A DNA stretch of 64,000 nt, from positions 434,001 to 498,000 of the forward strand of contig NZ_JBDWLT010000008.1 of the NCBI RefSeq assembly GCF_039973015.1, given 5' to 3'. The DNA comes from Parvibaculum sp039973015 (GTDB lineage: Bacteria > Pseudomonadota > Alphaproteobacteria > Parvibaculales > Parvibaculaceae). A program made the position numbers and the translations under genes. The notes beneath the pieces are model-generated. The model was not told the DNA's origin and searched no databases. It worked only from the letters and a program-made list of their open reading frames with translations. This document shows positions 33,489-41,750 of the stretch, piece by piece. Numbering within the stretch: the stretch's first letter is position 1; each line of letters opens with the position of its first letter.

Positions 33489-34354
33489 ACTTCTGCCTCC
33501 GGCTTCCATCCCGCCACGTCGAGTTCCGGGTCGACTTCCCAGCGGCCGGGCGGATGTCTGTCATTCTCATGTTCGCGTACAATCCGGTCGAATTCCGCTC
33601 TGGGAATCTCGCGCATGCCGAGAGCTGCGAGGTGACCCGTCATGTCCTTGCCGTCATTGAGTCTGTAGCCCCAATGCTGCAAGTGGCGGTTCAACGTGAC
33701 AAAAGCGATTTTCGAGGTATCGCGCTTGCCTGCAAATTGCGATTCCGTGAAAAAGACGCCCCCGCAGGCCACACCATAAAGGCCGCCCGCGAGCACGCCT
33801 TCATCATCGTCCCAGACCTCTACCGAATGTGCGTGTCCCATCTCGTGGAGCTTCGCATAGGCCTCCATGAAACGTGGGCTGATCCAGGTCAGAGCGTAGC
33901 GCCCCGCGCGCGGCTCGGCGCAGCCACGCATCACCTCCCGAAAGGCCGTGTCGAAGGTTACGCGGTATTTGCCTTGCCGGAGGAGACGCCGGAGATTTTT
34001 CTCGATGCGGCTTTCTTCGAGAAAGAGAACCGCGCGCCTTGAGGGCGCCCACCATTTTACGGGCCCTACATGACACCAGGGGAAGATGGCGCGCCGATAG
34101 GCGGCCATCAGCCGTTCGGGTGTCATGGGTCCCCCGATATCGACAAGCCCGTCGGGGGCAGCGAGAGCCTCCTCGGGCTCTCTCAGGAACTGTGTGCGAG
34201 GTACACGACGAAACAGCCGCTCGATCAGCAGCCGCGCAAAGCCGAACGGGTGCAGCAACCGCGATGGCCGGACCGCATAGGCAAGCGCCATCGCAAGATG
34301 CCGTGCACCGTTCACCGCCTGGCTGTCATGCTTGATATCGGCTGAGAGAGCCAT
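33485..34354 (-). CDS. aat: Leucyl/phenylalanyl-tRNA-protein transferase
   Basis: 289 residues. It adds Leu or Phe to proteins with N-terminal Arg or Lys, marking them for ClpS/ClpAP. Conserved parts are LMAAYRRAIFPW, VKWWAPSRRAVLF, LTWISPRFMEAYAKLHEMGHAHSVEVW, GGLYGVACGGVFFTESQFAG and DTSKIAFVTLNRHL. The N-terminal 75 residues exceed the typical 230-residue form and carry no known motif; some Alphaproteobacteria share such an extension. AAGGGA precedes the ATG. Confidence 0.94.
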   Translation of the reverse strand: MALSADIKHDSQAVNGARHLAMALAYAVRPSRLLHPFGFARLLIERLFRRVPRTQFLREPEEALAAPDGLVDIGGPMTPERLMAAYRRAIFPWCHVGPVKWWAPSRRAVLFLEESRIEKNLRRLLRQGKYRVTFDTAFREVMRGCAEPRAGRYALTWISPRFMEAYAKLHEMGHAHSVEVWDDDEGVLAGGLYGVACGGVFFTESQFAGKRDTSKIAFVTLNRHLQHWGYRLNDGKDMTGHLAALGMREIPRAEFDRIVREHENDRHPPGRWEVDPELDVAGWKPEAEV

Positions 34355-34428
34355 CGAAGTCCCTTGGTCTCCATCTTGCTTCGGAGAGAACAGATCGTTC
34401 CGTGAGTGTCACAATGGGGGACTAAGAA

Positions 34429-35163
34429 ATGGTTGAGCTTGCGGCTGGCGGGGCGCTTCCATCTCGGGAAAAAGAGGTTTTTCGCCTGAACCCTTGGCGC
34501 ATGTCGGCCTGGCTCTGGCTTGCCTCGCTGCTGGTAATCTTTCTCGGGCTGTTTCGGGAATGGTATGTAACGGCGTTCGGATTCGAGACAGTCGCGAAAG
34601 ATCTGCGGCACCTCGCATTCAATGCAGAGTATTGCCTGCCCGCCTGGTACAGCTCGCTGATGCTTGTCTTTTCTGCCGCTCTCCTGGCCGTCACCGCCCT
34701 TTCGGCGAGGAGACGTGGCGAGCGCAGCCTTTTCCATTGGGCCTTGCTTGTGCCCATTTTCGTGGGCTTGTCGGTCGACGAGGCAACAGGTGTCCATGAA
34801 GTCCTGATCGAACCGCTGCGCAGCGGGCTCGCCCTCGACGGTTTCCTGCACTTCGGCTGGGTGATCCCGGGGGCGGTCGTGGTGGCAATGCTCGGGCTCT
34901 TTTATCTCCCCTTCCTCCTCGCTCTTCCCTCTCGGACGCGTCTCATGTTCTTCGGTGCCGGCCTTCTCTATGTTGGCGGTGCACTCGGCATGGAGATCGT
35001 CGGCGGAAAACTCCTCACCCTCTATGGCGAAGAGAGCTTCCCCTATCAGCTTGCCTATTGCGTTGAAGAGATCATGGAAATTCTTGGTGCTACGCTCTTT
35101 GCGGCGAGCCTTCTGGGGCATCTCAAGCGCCGGTTTGGCGGGGCTGTTCTCGCTCTCTCCTGA
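34429..35163 (+). CDS. Multi-pass membrane protein of unknown function
   Basis: 244 residues with about six hydrophobic segments (roughly 26-44, 72-92, 101-118, 135-158, 170-188 and 205-225). Conserved-looking charged spots inside or near membrane segments are LSVDEATGVHEVLIEP (about 113-128), GALGMEIVGG and CVEEIMEILGATLFAAS. Acidic and histidine residues in helices could bind metal or protons. I do not recognise the family. It stands alone between aat and the groES promoter. Confidence 0.75.
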   Translation: MVELAAGGALPSREKEVFRLNPWRMSAWLWLASLLVIFLGLFREWYVTAFGFETVAKDLRHLAFNAEYCLPAWYSSLMLVFSAALLAVTALSARRRGERSLFHWALLVPIFVGLSVDEATGVHEVLIEPLRSGLALDGFLHFGWVIPGAVVVAMLGLFYLPFLLALPSRTRLMFFGAGLLYVGGALGMEIVGGKLLTLYGEESFPYQLAYCVEEIMEILGATLFAASLLGHLKRRFGGAVLALS

Positions 35164-35183
35164 GCTTTAGGACCTGCCGGTGC

Positions 35184-35212
35184 TTGACAGTCCGCCCTGC
35201 AACACCTATCTC
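35184..35212 (+). promoter_or_regulatory. groESL promoter
   Basis: TTGACA at 35184-35189 and TATCTC at 35207-35212 with a 17-base spacer. The preceding C makes CTTGACA, which also fits the CTTG start of alphaproteobacterial RpoH promoters. The CIRCE element begins 12 bases downstream, so HrcA would block transcription at or just after the start. Confidence 0.75.
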
Positions 35213-35223
35213 TCGCGCAGGTA

Positions 35224-35250
35224 TTGGCACTCGCTCTCTGTGAGTGCTAA
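35224..35250. promoter_or_regulatory. CIRCE element (HrcA operator)
   Basis: TTGGCACTC-N9-GAGTGCTAA, one mismatch from the consensus TTAGCACTC-N9-GAGTGCTAA. It lies 63 bases before the groES start and just after the promoter. HrcA binds this repeat and represses groESL until heat shock. hrcA itself is not in the window. Confidence 0.97.
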
Positions 35251-35312
35251 CAGCCTCAAAATTCTCAATAAATTTCCGCAACTTAGCGGTTGGGACACAG
35301 GAGAAGCCAGAG

Positions 35313-35630
35313 ATGAAGTTCCGTCCTCTGCATGACCGCGTCGTAGTGCGCCGGGTCGAGGAAGAAGCCAAGACCGCCGGCGGCATTATCATTCCGGATA
35401 CGGCTCAGGAAAAGCCCTCGCAGGGCGAAGTCGTTGCGGTGGGCCCGGGTGCCCGCGGCGATGATGGCAAGGTTATCGCGCCAGACGTCAAGACCGGCGA
35501 CCGCGTGATCTTCGGCAAATGGTCCGGCACCGAGGTCAAGATCGACGGCCAGGATCTGCTGATCATGAAAGAGAGCGACATCATGGGTGTGCTCGAAGGT
35601 GGTGCCAAGAAGAAGGCAGCTGCCGAATAA
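35313..35630 (+). CDS. groES: Co-chaperonin GroES
   Basis: 105 residues, slightly longer than the usual 95-97 because of an Ala/Lys-rich tail. MKFRPLHDRVVVRRVEEE, the mobile loop KTAGGIIIPDTAQEKP (about 20-35), and MKESDIMGVL are standard. It caps the GroEL barrel during folding in the cytoplasm. CAGGAGAAG precedes the ATG. It is controlled by the promoter and CIRCE element upstream and cotranscribed with groEL. Confidence 0.98.
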   Translation: MKFRPLHDRVVVRRVEEEAKTAGGIIIPDTAQEKPSQGEVVAVGPGARGDDGKVIAPDVKTGDRVIFGKWSGTEVKIDGQDLLIMKESDIMGVLEGGAKKKAAAE

Positions 35631-35672
35631 GGCTCGCAACCGGATAACGGCCGCGGGCTTTTTTTGCGAGCC
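35631..35672 (+). promoter_or_regulatory. Intercistronic hairpin between groES and groEL
   Basis: GGCTCGCAA starts directly after the groES stop and pairs with TTGCGAGCC at 35664-35672, nine base pairs enclosing a loop with seven T residues. Agrobacterium groESL mRNA is known to be cleaved between the genes at a hairpin; this structure could be its equivalent or a partial attenuator. The sequence alone does not decide. Confidence 0.6.
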
Positions 35673-35719
35673 CCTGCGGCCTTCATTCCGTTTCAAAAAT
35701 TCAGAAGGATCAGAAGAAC

Positions 35720-37378
35720 ATGGCTAAGGAAGTCAAATTTGGCCGCAGCGCGCGCGAGAAGATGCTTCACGGCGTCGATATTCTTGCCGATGCGGTGAAG
35801 GTGACGCTCGGTCCGAAGGGCCGCAATGTCGTCATCGACAAGGCGTTCGGTGCACCGCGCACCACGAAAGACGGCGTGACGGTCGCCAAGGAGATCGAAC
35901 TCGAAGACAAGTTCGAAAACATGGGCGCCCAGATGGTCAAGGAAGTTGCTTCCAAGACCAACGACACGGCGGGTGACGGCACGACGACCGCGACCGTTCT
36001 GACGCAGGCGATCGTTCGCGAAGGCGCAAAGTCGGTTGCCGCCGGCATGAACCCGATGGACCTTAAGCGCGGCATCGAAATCGCCGTGCGTGCGGCCGTC
36101 GAGGACATCACCAAGCGCTCGAAGAAGGTCAAGTCGAACGACGAAGTCGCGCAGGTCGGCACGATTTCGGCCAACGGCGAAAAGGAAATCGGCGCCATGA
36201 TCGCCCAGGCGATGGCGAAGGTTGGCAATGAAGGCGTGATCACGGTCGAGGAAGCCAAGTCGCTCGAAACCGAACTCGATGTCGTCGAAGGCATGCAGTT
36301 CGACCGCGGCTATCTCTCCCCCTACTTCATCACCAATGCCGACAAGATGGTGGCCGAGCTCGAAGAGCCGCTCATCCTGCTTCACGAAAAGAAGCTGACG
36401 AGCCTGCAGCCGATGCTTCCGGTTCTCGAAGCCGTGGTGCAGTCGGGCCGTCCGCTGCTCATCATTGCAGAAGACATCGAAGGCGAAGCCCTCGCCACGC
36501 TCGTGGTCAACAAGCTCCGCGGCGGCCTCAAGGTCGCGGCCGTGAAGGCACCGGGCTTCGGCGATCGCCGCAAGGCCATGCTCGAAGATCTTGCGATCCT
36601 CACGGGCGGTCAGGTCATCTCCGAAGACCTCGGCATCAAGCTCGAAACGGTTACGCTCGACATGCTCGGCAAGGCCAAGCGCGTCACGATCACGAAAGAC
36701 GACACCACGATCGTCGACGGCTCGGGCAAGAAGAAGGACATCGAAGCTCGCGTCAGCCAGATCAAGCGGCAGATCGAGGAAACGACGTCCGACTACGACA
36801 AGGAGAAGCTGCAGGAACGCCTCGCGAAGCTCGCTGGCGGCGTTGCGGTGATCAAGGTCGGCGGTGCCACCGAAGTCGAGGTGAAGGAACGCAAGGACCG
36901 CGTCGACGACGCGCTCAACGCGACCCGCGCGGCGGTCGAGGAAGGCATCGTTCCCGGTGGTGGCACGGCTCTCCTGATGGCGTCCAAGGCCGTCGGCAAG
37001 GTTCTCGACGATAACCGCGATATCCAGGCGGGTATCAGCATCGTCAAGAAGGCGCTCGAAGCTCCGATCCGCCAGATCGTCGAGAATGCCGGTGTCGAAG
37101 GCTCCATCGTCGTGCAGAAGGTTCTCGAGTCGAAGCAGGCCAATTACGGCTTCGACGCGCAGAAGGAAGAATATTGCGACCTCGTGGCCGCCGGCATCAT
37201 CGACCCGACCAAGGTCGTGCGCACGGCGCTTCAGGACGCGGCTTCCATCGCCGGCCTCCTCATCACCACCGAAGCCATGATTGCCGACAAGCCGAAGGCT
37301 GAAGGCAATGGCGGCGGCGGCGGCGGTATGCCGGGCGGCATGGGCGGAATGGGTGGTATGGGCGGCATGGACTTCTAA
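35720..37378 (+). CDS. groEL: Chaperonin GroEL
   Basis: 552 residues. ATP-driven folding chamber. MAKEVKFGRSAREKMLHGVD, VTLGPKGRNVVIDK, NDTAGDGTTTATVL (ATP site) and GGGTALL are diagnostic. The C-terminus is the usual repeat of GGM ending MGGMDF. It follows groES by 89 bases and ends in a strong terminator. Only one groEL is in the window; paralogues elsewhere cannot be excluded. Codon choice is strongly biased, as expected for a highly expressed gene. Confidence 0.99.
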   Translation: MAKEVKFGRSAREKMLHGVDILADAVKVTLGPKGRNVVIDKAFGAPRTTKDGVTVAKEIELEDKFENMGAQMVKEVASKTNDTAGDGTTTATVLTQAIVREGAKSVAAGMNPMDLKRGIEIAVRAAVEDITKRSKKVKSNDEVAQVGTISANGEKEIGAMIAQAMAKVGNEGVITVEEAKSLETELDVVEGMQFDRGYLSPYFITNADKMVAELEEPLILLHEKKLTSLQPMLPVLEAVVQSGRPLLIIAEDIEGEALATLVVNKLRGGLKVAAVKAPGFGDRRKAMLEDLAILTGGQVISEDLGIKLETVTLDMLGKAKRVTITKDDTTIVDGSGKKKDIEARVSQIKRQIEETTSDYDKEKLQERLAKLAGGVAVIKVGGATEVEVKERKDRVDDALNATRAAVEEGIVPGGGTALLMASKAVGKVLDDNRDIQAGISIVKKALEAPIRQIVENAGVEGSIVVQKVLESKQANYGFDAQKEEYCDLVAAGIIDPTKVVRTALQDAASIAGLLITTEAMIADKPKAEGNGGGGGGMPGGMGGMGGMGGMDF

Positions 37379-37410
37379 GAAGTCCTGCTTTCTCCACTTC
37401 GAAATACGAA

Positions 37411-37437
37411 GGGCCGGTGGAAACACCGGCCCTTTTT
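37411..37437 (+). terminator. Intrinsic terminator of groESL
   Basis: GGGCCGGTG-GAAA-CACCGGCCC followed by TTTTT. A perfect nine-base GC-rich stem with a stable GAAA tetraloop, 32 bases after the groEL stop. The same 22-base hairpin recurs at 38072-38093. Confidence 0.95.
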
Positions 37438-37732
37438 GTGTCCCACATTATGGGTCACGCGGTCCTCGTCATGACTATCGGTTGCGCCGTCGAACAACGA
37501 AGCAAGAAGCAGAGTGATGTAAAAACACTCCGTTTATTCACTTAATCAGCCTGCAATCTTTATTTCACAATGAAATTGAATATTTATAAAATTCCTATTT
37601 TCCTTGAAAATATTTGAATTTGCCTCTCAAGTATAAACGTAAGTTGCGTTTCCATTTAGAACTAGAAACACGGGTGCTCTTTCGTTTCGGCAGGGGTGAC
37701 GGAAAAAGCTGCATCACAAATCTGGAGGAAGA
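37438..37732. other. AT-rich gene-free stretch
   Basis: Roughly 295 bases, of which 37520-37680 is far more AT-rich than the rest of the window (runs such as GAATATTTATAAAATTCC and TTGAAAATATTTGAATTTG). A small AAACG-N7-CGTTT hairpin lies near 37636-37655. It probably contains the promoter for the 103-codon gene that follows. No tRNA, known RNA or mobile gene is seen. Confidence 0.5.
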
Positions 37733-38044
37733 ATGTCCGCAGCAAGTCGGTTAGCAGAGCTTGAAATGCTAGTAACAGGGATTTTTCAGACGGTCGGGAC
37801 GATCCTCGACAGGCTGGTCGAAAACGGAGTGCTGGACAGACTTGAAGTAGATGCTGCGTTGCAGGCCGTGGAAGATCGCGCTTTCAACGAGCATGATGCC
37901 GAATTAAATCTCTGCAACCCGGCGCGGCAGGCCTTGGCGAGGCCCGCGCGCACCTTGCGTATCATCAATGCCCGCTCAACAAGAGGGATGGTTCTGAGTT
38001 CCAAAGAATTAAGAGCTCTCTTGCAGTTTGAGCGTGATTTCTGA
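37733..38044 (+). CDS. Hypothetical protein in AT-rich islet
   Basis: 103 residues with a strong GGAGGAAGA ribosome-binding site immediately ahead of the ATG, so translation is likely. The N-terminal half (SRLAELEMLVTGIFQTVGTILDRLVENGVLDR) is predicted helical and could form a coiled coil; the C-terminal part is basic, ending LLQFERDF. I recognise no family. The gene lies between two copies of the same terminator hairpin and has weaker codon bias than its neighbours, which suggests recent acquisition. Confidence 0.65.
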   Translation: MSAASRLAELEMLVTGIFQTVGTILDRLVENGVLDRLEVDAALQAVEDRAFNEHDAELNLCNPARQALARPARTLRIINARSTRGMVLSSKELRALLQFERDF

Positions 38045-38070
38045 GCGAAAGCATTTGAACGTGATATCGG

Positions 38071-38102
38071 AGGGCCGGTGGAAACACCGGCCCTCTCTTT
38101 TT
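38071..38102 (+). terminator. Intrinsic terminator, second copy of the groESL hairpin
   Basis: AGGGCCGGTG-GAAA-CACCGGCCCT then CTCTTTTT. The stem and loop are identical to the groESL terminator (22 bases at 38072-38093), extended by one A-T pair. It ends transcription of the 103-codon gene. The flanks of the two copies are not alike. Confidence 0.92.
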
Positions 38103-38215
38103 GTCAATTTTCTGCGAGCTGACGTTGCGTCCGCCATAAGGGCGTTTATCGATACCGCTGACGCACCTGCTGCGACAAGCTAGAGTCCTTCGAATTAAAT
38201 TTGGGAGGACGGCTA

Positions 38216-39397
38216 ATGGATTTCACATTCTCCGAAAAAGACGAAGAGTTCCGGATGAAAGTCCGGGACTTCTTCGAGAACGAGTATCCGCGCGACATCG
38301 TGGAGAAGATGACGACCGGCGCGTCGCCCTCAAAATCCGACTACCAGAAATCTGAGCGCGCGATGGCCGCCAAAGGCTGGCTCGCCGTCAACTGGCCGAA
38401 AGTGGCGGGCGGCACGGGCTGGAGCGCCAACGAAAAATATATCTTCGACGAAGAGCTTGAGCGCGCGGGTGCGCTCAATGTGGTCCCGATGGGCCTCCTC
38501 TATGTCGGTCCGGTGATCTACACCTTCGGCACGGAGGAACAGAAGAAACGCTGGCTGCCCGGCATTCTCGACAGCACAACCTTCTGGGCGCAGGGTTATT
38601 CGGAACCGGGCTCCGGCTCCGACCTCGCCTCGCTGCAGGCGAGTGCGGTCGCGGACGGAAACGACTACATCGTCAACGGCACCAAAATCTGGACGAGCCT
38701 CGGTCAGCATGCCGACTGGATATTCTGCCTGCTGCGGACTTCCCAGGAAGAGAAGAAGCAGGAGGGCATCACTTTCCTCCTGATCGACATGAAGACGCCG
38801 GGCATCACCGTCCATCCGATCATCACTATCGACGGCAAGCATTCGCTTAATAGCGTCACCTTCGAGGATGTGCGTGTGCCGAAGGCGAACCGCATCGGCG
38901 AAGAGGGCAAGGGCTGGACCTATGCCAACTACCTTCTCGGCCATGAGCGCACGTCTTACGCACACGTCGCGGGAAAGCGGAAGCAACTTGCCAATACGCG
39001 TGCTGTCGCGCGCGAGCGAGGGCTGCTCGAAGACCCCGCCTTCGTCGAAAAGCTGACCAGCCTCGACGCACGTCTCGACGCTCTGGAGATCACCGTTCTC
39101 CGCACACTTTCTTCCGTCGCGGAAGGCGGCGCGCCGGGCAATGAATCCTCGATCCTGAAAATCATCGCGACTGAGCTCGCACAAGACATCACTGAACTCG
39201 GGATGGATGCTCAAGGGCCTTATATGCAACCTGCCTTCCCGGACTCGGTCGCCCCCGCCTGGACGGGCAATACCGCCCTGCCCGCCGACGCAGCCCCGGC
39301 GGTCGCCTCCTATCTTGGTACTCGCGCCCAATCGATCTATGGCGGGTCCAACGAGATCCAGAAGAACATCATTGCGAAGCGGATTTTAGGGTTGTGA
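38216..39397 (+). CDS. Acyl-CoA dehydrogenase
   Basis: 393 residues from ATG 38216, with GGGAGGAC seven bases before. FAD enzyme that desaturates an acyl-CoA in beta-oxidation or a related pathway. GYSEPGSGSDLASLQ and VNGTKIWTS form the flavin site, HSLNSVTFEDVRVP is typical, and the C-terminal YGGSNEIQKNIIAKRILGL is the standard closing motif. The relatives I recall are of the long-chain or cholesterol side-chain class. Preceded by the duplicated terminator, so independently transcribed. Confidence 0.94.
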   Translation: MDFTFSEKDEEFRMKVRDFFENEYPRDIVEKMTTGASPSKSDYQKSERAMAAKGWLAVNWPKVAGGTGWSANEKYIFDEELERAGALNVVPMGLLYVGPVIYTFGTEEQKKRWLPGILDSTTFWAQGYSEPGSGSDLASLQASAVADGNDYIVNGTKIWTSLGQHADWIFCLLRTSQEEKKQEGITFLLIDMKTPGITVHPIITIDGKHSLNSVTFEDVRVPKANRIGEEGKGWTYANYLLGHERTSYAHVAGKRKQLANTRAVARERGLLEDPAFVEKLTSLDARLDALEITVLRTLSSVAEGGAPGNESSILKIIATELAQDITELGMDAQGPYMQPAFPDSVAPAWTGNTALPADAAPAVASYLGTRAQSIYGGSNEIQKNIIAKRILGL

Positions 39398-39457
39398 CAA
39401 CATAATTGACTCCGCGCTCACCCGGCGTTCTACTCCTTTCACTTCCGGTCGCACATA

Positions 39458-39540
39458 TCCTCCGCGCGACTGGCGATATGAGATGGGCAACCATCGGGGA
39501 GCGCGGAGACTGGTCTTTCGAGCCGATCGCCTGGGCAGCA
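39458..39540 (+). ncRNA. ZTP (pfl) riboswitch
   Basis: Upstream of glyA. Stem P1 is CTCCGCGC (39460-39467) with GCGCGGAG (39501-39508), enclosing the conserved ACTGGCG, a GATGG-GCAA-CCATC hairpin and CGGGGAGC. After a short linker comes the invariant CGCCTGGGC (39528-39536), which can form the pseudoknot with TGGCG. These are the hallmarks of pfl RNAs, which sense ZTP/ZMP when 10-formyl-tetrahydrofolate is low. One-carbon genes including glyA are known targets. Confidence 0.9.
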
Positions 39541-39567
39541 CATGAAGATGCTGGCCGGGCGTTTTTT
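39529..39567 (+). terminator. Riboswitch-controlled terminator upstream of glyA
   Basis: GCCTGGGCAGCA pairs with TGCTGGCCGGGC (39549-39560, one mismatch and one wobble) and is followed by GTTTTTT. The left arm reuses the conserved GCCTGGGC of the riboswitch, so ligand binding would prevent the terminator and turn glyA on. This is the expression platform expected for ZTP riboswitches. Confidence 0.85.
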
Positions 39568-39590
39568 GTTTTGGCTCGAAGGAGACTTAA

Positions 39591-40853
39591 ATGCCGTCAT
39601 CCCAGGAAAAGGCGCAGCTTGCGCAGACCGACAATGAAATCTTTCTCGCGCTCAAGGGGGAGGAAGCCCGTCAGCGCGCGGGGCTCGAACTGATCCCGTC
39701 GGAAAATTACGCCTTCCCCGAAGTGCTGACGCTTCTCGGCTCGGCCTTCACCAACAAATATTCAGAAGGTTATCCGGGGCGGCGCTATTACGGTGGGCAG
39801 GAGAACACCGACCGCATCGAAACGCTTGCCCGCGACCGTGCCAAGGCGCTCTTTCGAGCTGAGCATGCGAATGTGCAGCCGCTTTCAGGCTCCCCCATGA
39901 ACCAGGCGGTTTATCTCGGCCTTTTGCAGCCTGGCGATACGATCCTCGCGATGGACCTCTCCCATGGCGGCCACCTCACGCATGGCGCACCGGTCAGCCA
40001 TATGGGGCGCCTCTTCAACTTCGTGCGCTACAAGACAGACCTCACAACCGGCGCCATCGACTTCGGCCAACTCCGCGCCGTGGCGCGCCAGACGAAGCCA
40101 AAGCTCGTCGTTTGCGGCTACTCCTCCTATCCGCGCGACTACGACTATGCGGATTTCAAACGCATCGCCGACGAAGTGAACGCACTCACCATGGCGGATG
40201 TCAGCCATATCGGCGGGCTCATCGCGGCCGATGTCATGCGCAATCCGCTCGACGCCGGATTCGACGTAATGACGACTACGACACACAAGTCGCTGCGCGG
40301 TCCGCGCGGCGGCCTTATTCTTTGCAAGACAGAATTTGCAAAGAAGATCGACGCTTCGGTCTTCCCCGGCCTTCAGGGTGGTCCGCATATGAACCAGGTT
40401 GCGGCAGCAGCGGTTACCTTTCGCCTCGCTGCCTTGCCTGCCTTCCGCGACTACGCCGCCCAGGTTCTTGCAAATGCCAAGGCTTTGGCCTCTGCGCTCA
40501 CGAGGCGGCAGGTCATGCTCGTTACCGGCGGCACGGACAATCACCTCATCGTTATCGATACGGTCGCAAGTTTCGGGATCGACGGCGCGGCAGCACAGGA
40601 AACGCTGGACCGCGTAGGGCTCACCACCAACAAGCAGATGATACCCGACGACCCAAACCCGCCCATGCGACCCTCCGGCCTTCGCCTTGGCACGCCCGCG
40701 CCCACCGCGCGCGGCATGGGTGAACGGGAGATGGCGGAAGTCGGAGAGATTATCGCCGAGGCGCTTGCCGCAGGCGGCAATCGCGTGGCCGAAGAAAAGC
40801 TCGCCGCCCGCACTCGCGCGCTCACCTCGCGCTTTCCGGTACCCGGCCTTTAA
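39591..40853 (+). CDS. glyA: Serine hydroxymethyltransferase, divergent type
   Basis: 420 residues. It converts serine and tetrahydrofolate to glycine and methylene-tetrahydrofolate. ELIPSENYAFPEVL, TNKYSEGYPGRRYYGG, LSHGGHLTHG and the PLP lysine in TTTTHKSLRGPRGG are conserved, as is SGLRLGTPAPT. Differences from the common bacterial form are SGSPMNQAVY for SGSQANxAVY and ADVSHIGGLIAA for ADMAHVAGLVAA, so this may be a second, transferred copy. GAAGGAG precedes the ATG. Expression is controlled by the ZTP riboswitch upstream. Confidence 0.94.
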   Translation: MPSSQEKAQLAQTDNEIFLALKGEEARQRAGLELIPSENYAFPEVLTLLGSAFTNKYSEGYPGRRYYGGQENTDRIETLARDRAKALFRAEHANVQPLSGSPMNQAVYLGLLQPGDTILAMDLSHGGHLTHGAPVSHMGRLFNFVRYKTDLTTGAIDFGQLRAVARQTKPKLVVCGYSSYPRDYDYADFKRIADEVNALTMADVSHIGGLIAADVMRNPLDAGFDVMTTTTHKSLRGPRGGLILCKTEFAKKIDASVFPGLQGGPHMNQVAAAAVTFRLAALPAFRDYAAQVLANAKALASALTRRQVMLVTGGTDNHLIVIDTVASFGIDGAAAQETLDRVGLTTNKQMIPDDPNPPMRPSGLRLGTPAPTARGMGEREMAEVGEIIAEALAAGGNRVAEEKLAARTRALTSRFPVPGL

Positions 40854-40856
40854 GCG

Positions 40857-41654
40857 TTACTTCAGACGGTCCGCAATCGCCATTGCCGCGAGGGGGTTGC
40901 GGGCCTTCGCCCCTGAAATCACGTAGAGAAAAACATCACTGAGGGGCCTGGACGCCTTCTTCCCCACCACCGTGTCTATCCCTGCGGGGGTCTCCCCCTT
41001 CGCCCACTCGCCGGCCCGTGTCGCCCACATATCGAGCGCCTTTTTCGAATAGCCGAGTTTTTCCTTCTCGTCCGTCCCCATAATACGGGCATAGACAAAG
41101 GGTGCTGTCACATCACCGATCTGTGTGTACTCAGCATCCGCAGCCGTCACCACCGCGACGGCGCGATCTTCTACGAGCCCGATAAACTCTTTCGTCTTGA
41201 AGCTGTCATGCCGCACCTCAACGGCATGACGAAGCGCAACACCGTCGTGGCTCTTCGGCAGGAGATCGAGAAAAGCAGCGAAGTCGTCCTGATCGAATTT
41301 CTTGGCTGGAGCAAACTGCCAGTTGATAACGCCAAGCTTCTTTTTCAGTTCCGTCACGCCGCTTGCCAGAAACTTCTCGATGGAAGGACCGGCTTCCGCC
41401 AATACGCGCCGGTTGGTCGCAAAGCGCGGGCCCTTCAGCGAAAAAACGAACCCATCCGGTGTTTCGTCATGCCATTTCGCGAAGGTCTCGGGCTTTTGCG
41501 ATCCGTAATAGGTGCCGTTGACCTCGATTGTGGAGAGCTTGCTGCTCGCATATTCGAGTTCGCGCTTCTGCGTCAACCCTTCGGGATAGAAGGTGCCTCG
41601 CCAAGGTTCGAAGACCCAGCCCCCGATGCCGACACGGATTGCTGCCTTCACCAT
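40857..41654 (-). CDS. DUF72 domain protein
   Basis: 265 residues, TIM-barrel type. IRVGIGGWVFEPWRGTFYPEGL at the N-terminus, LSTIEVNGTYYG, FVFSLKGPRF and AVEVRHDSF are the family motifs. DUF72 proteins (YecE-like) are widespread and uncharacterised; conserved acidic and histidine residues suggest an enzyme of sugar or nucleic-acid type. GAGGT precedes the ATG. Convergent with glyA, three bases apart, and therefore outside the riboswitch control. Confidence 0.92.
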   Translation of the reverse strand: MVKAAIRVGIGGWVFEPWRGTFYPEGLTQKRELEYASSKLSTIEVNGTYYGSQKPETFAKWHDETPDGFVFSLKGPRFATNRRVLAEAGPSIEKFLASGVTELKKKLGVINWQFAPAKKFDQDDFAAFLDLLPKSHDGVALRHAVEVRHDSFKTKEFIGLVEDRAVAVVTAADAEYTQIGDVTAPFVYARIMGTDEKEKLGYSKKALDMWATRAGEWAKGETPAGIDTVVGKKASRPLSDVFLYVISGAKARNPLAAMAIADRLK

Positions 41655-41750
41655 CTTGCGACCTCGTCTACACGGGGTTCCGCCGCCGGAACCGGATTGC
41701 GAGTCTATGAAGCAGTCACACGCCCGGCAAGCCGGAAGCGGACACCATGT

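Noticed and set aside
35693..37426. 577-codon open frame opposite groEL
   Set aside because: Antisense shadow of groEL; repetitive Asp/Leu/Arg composition and no family.
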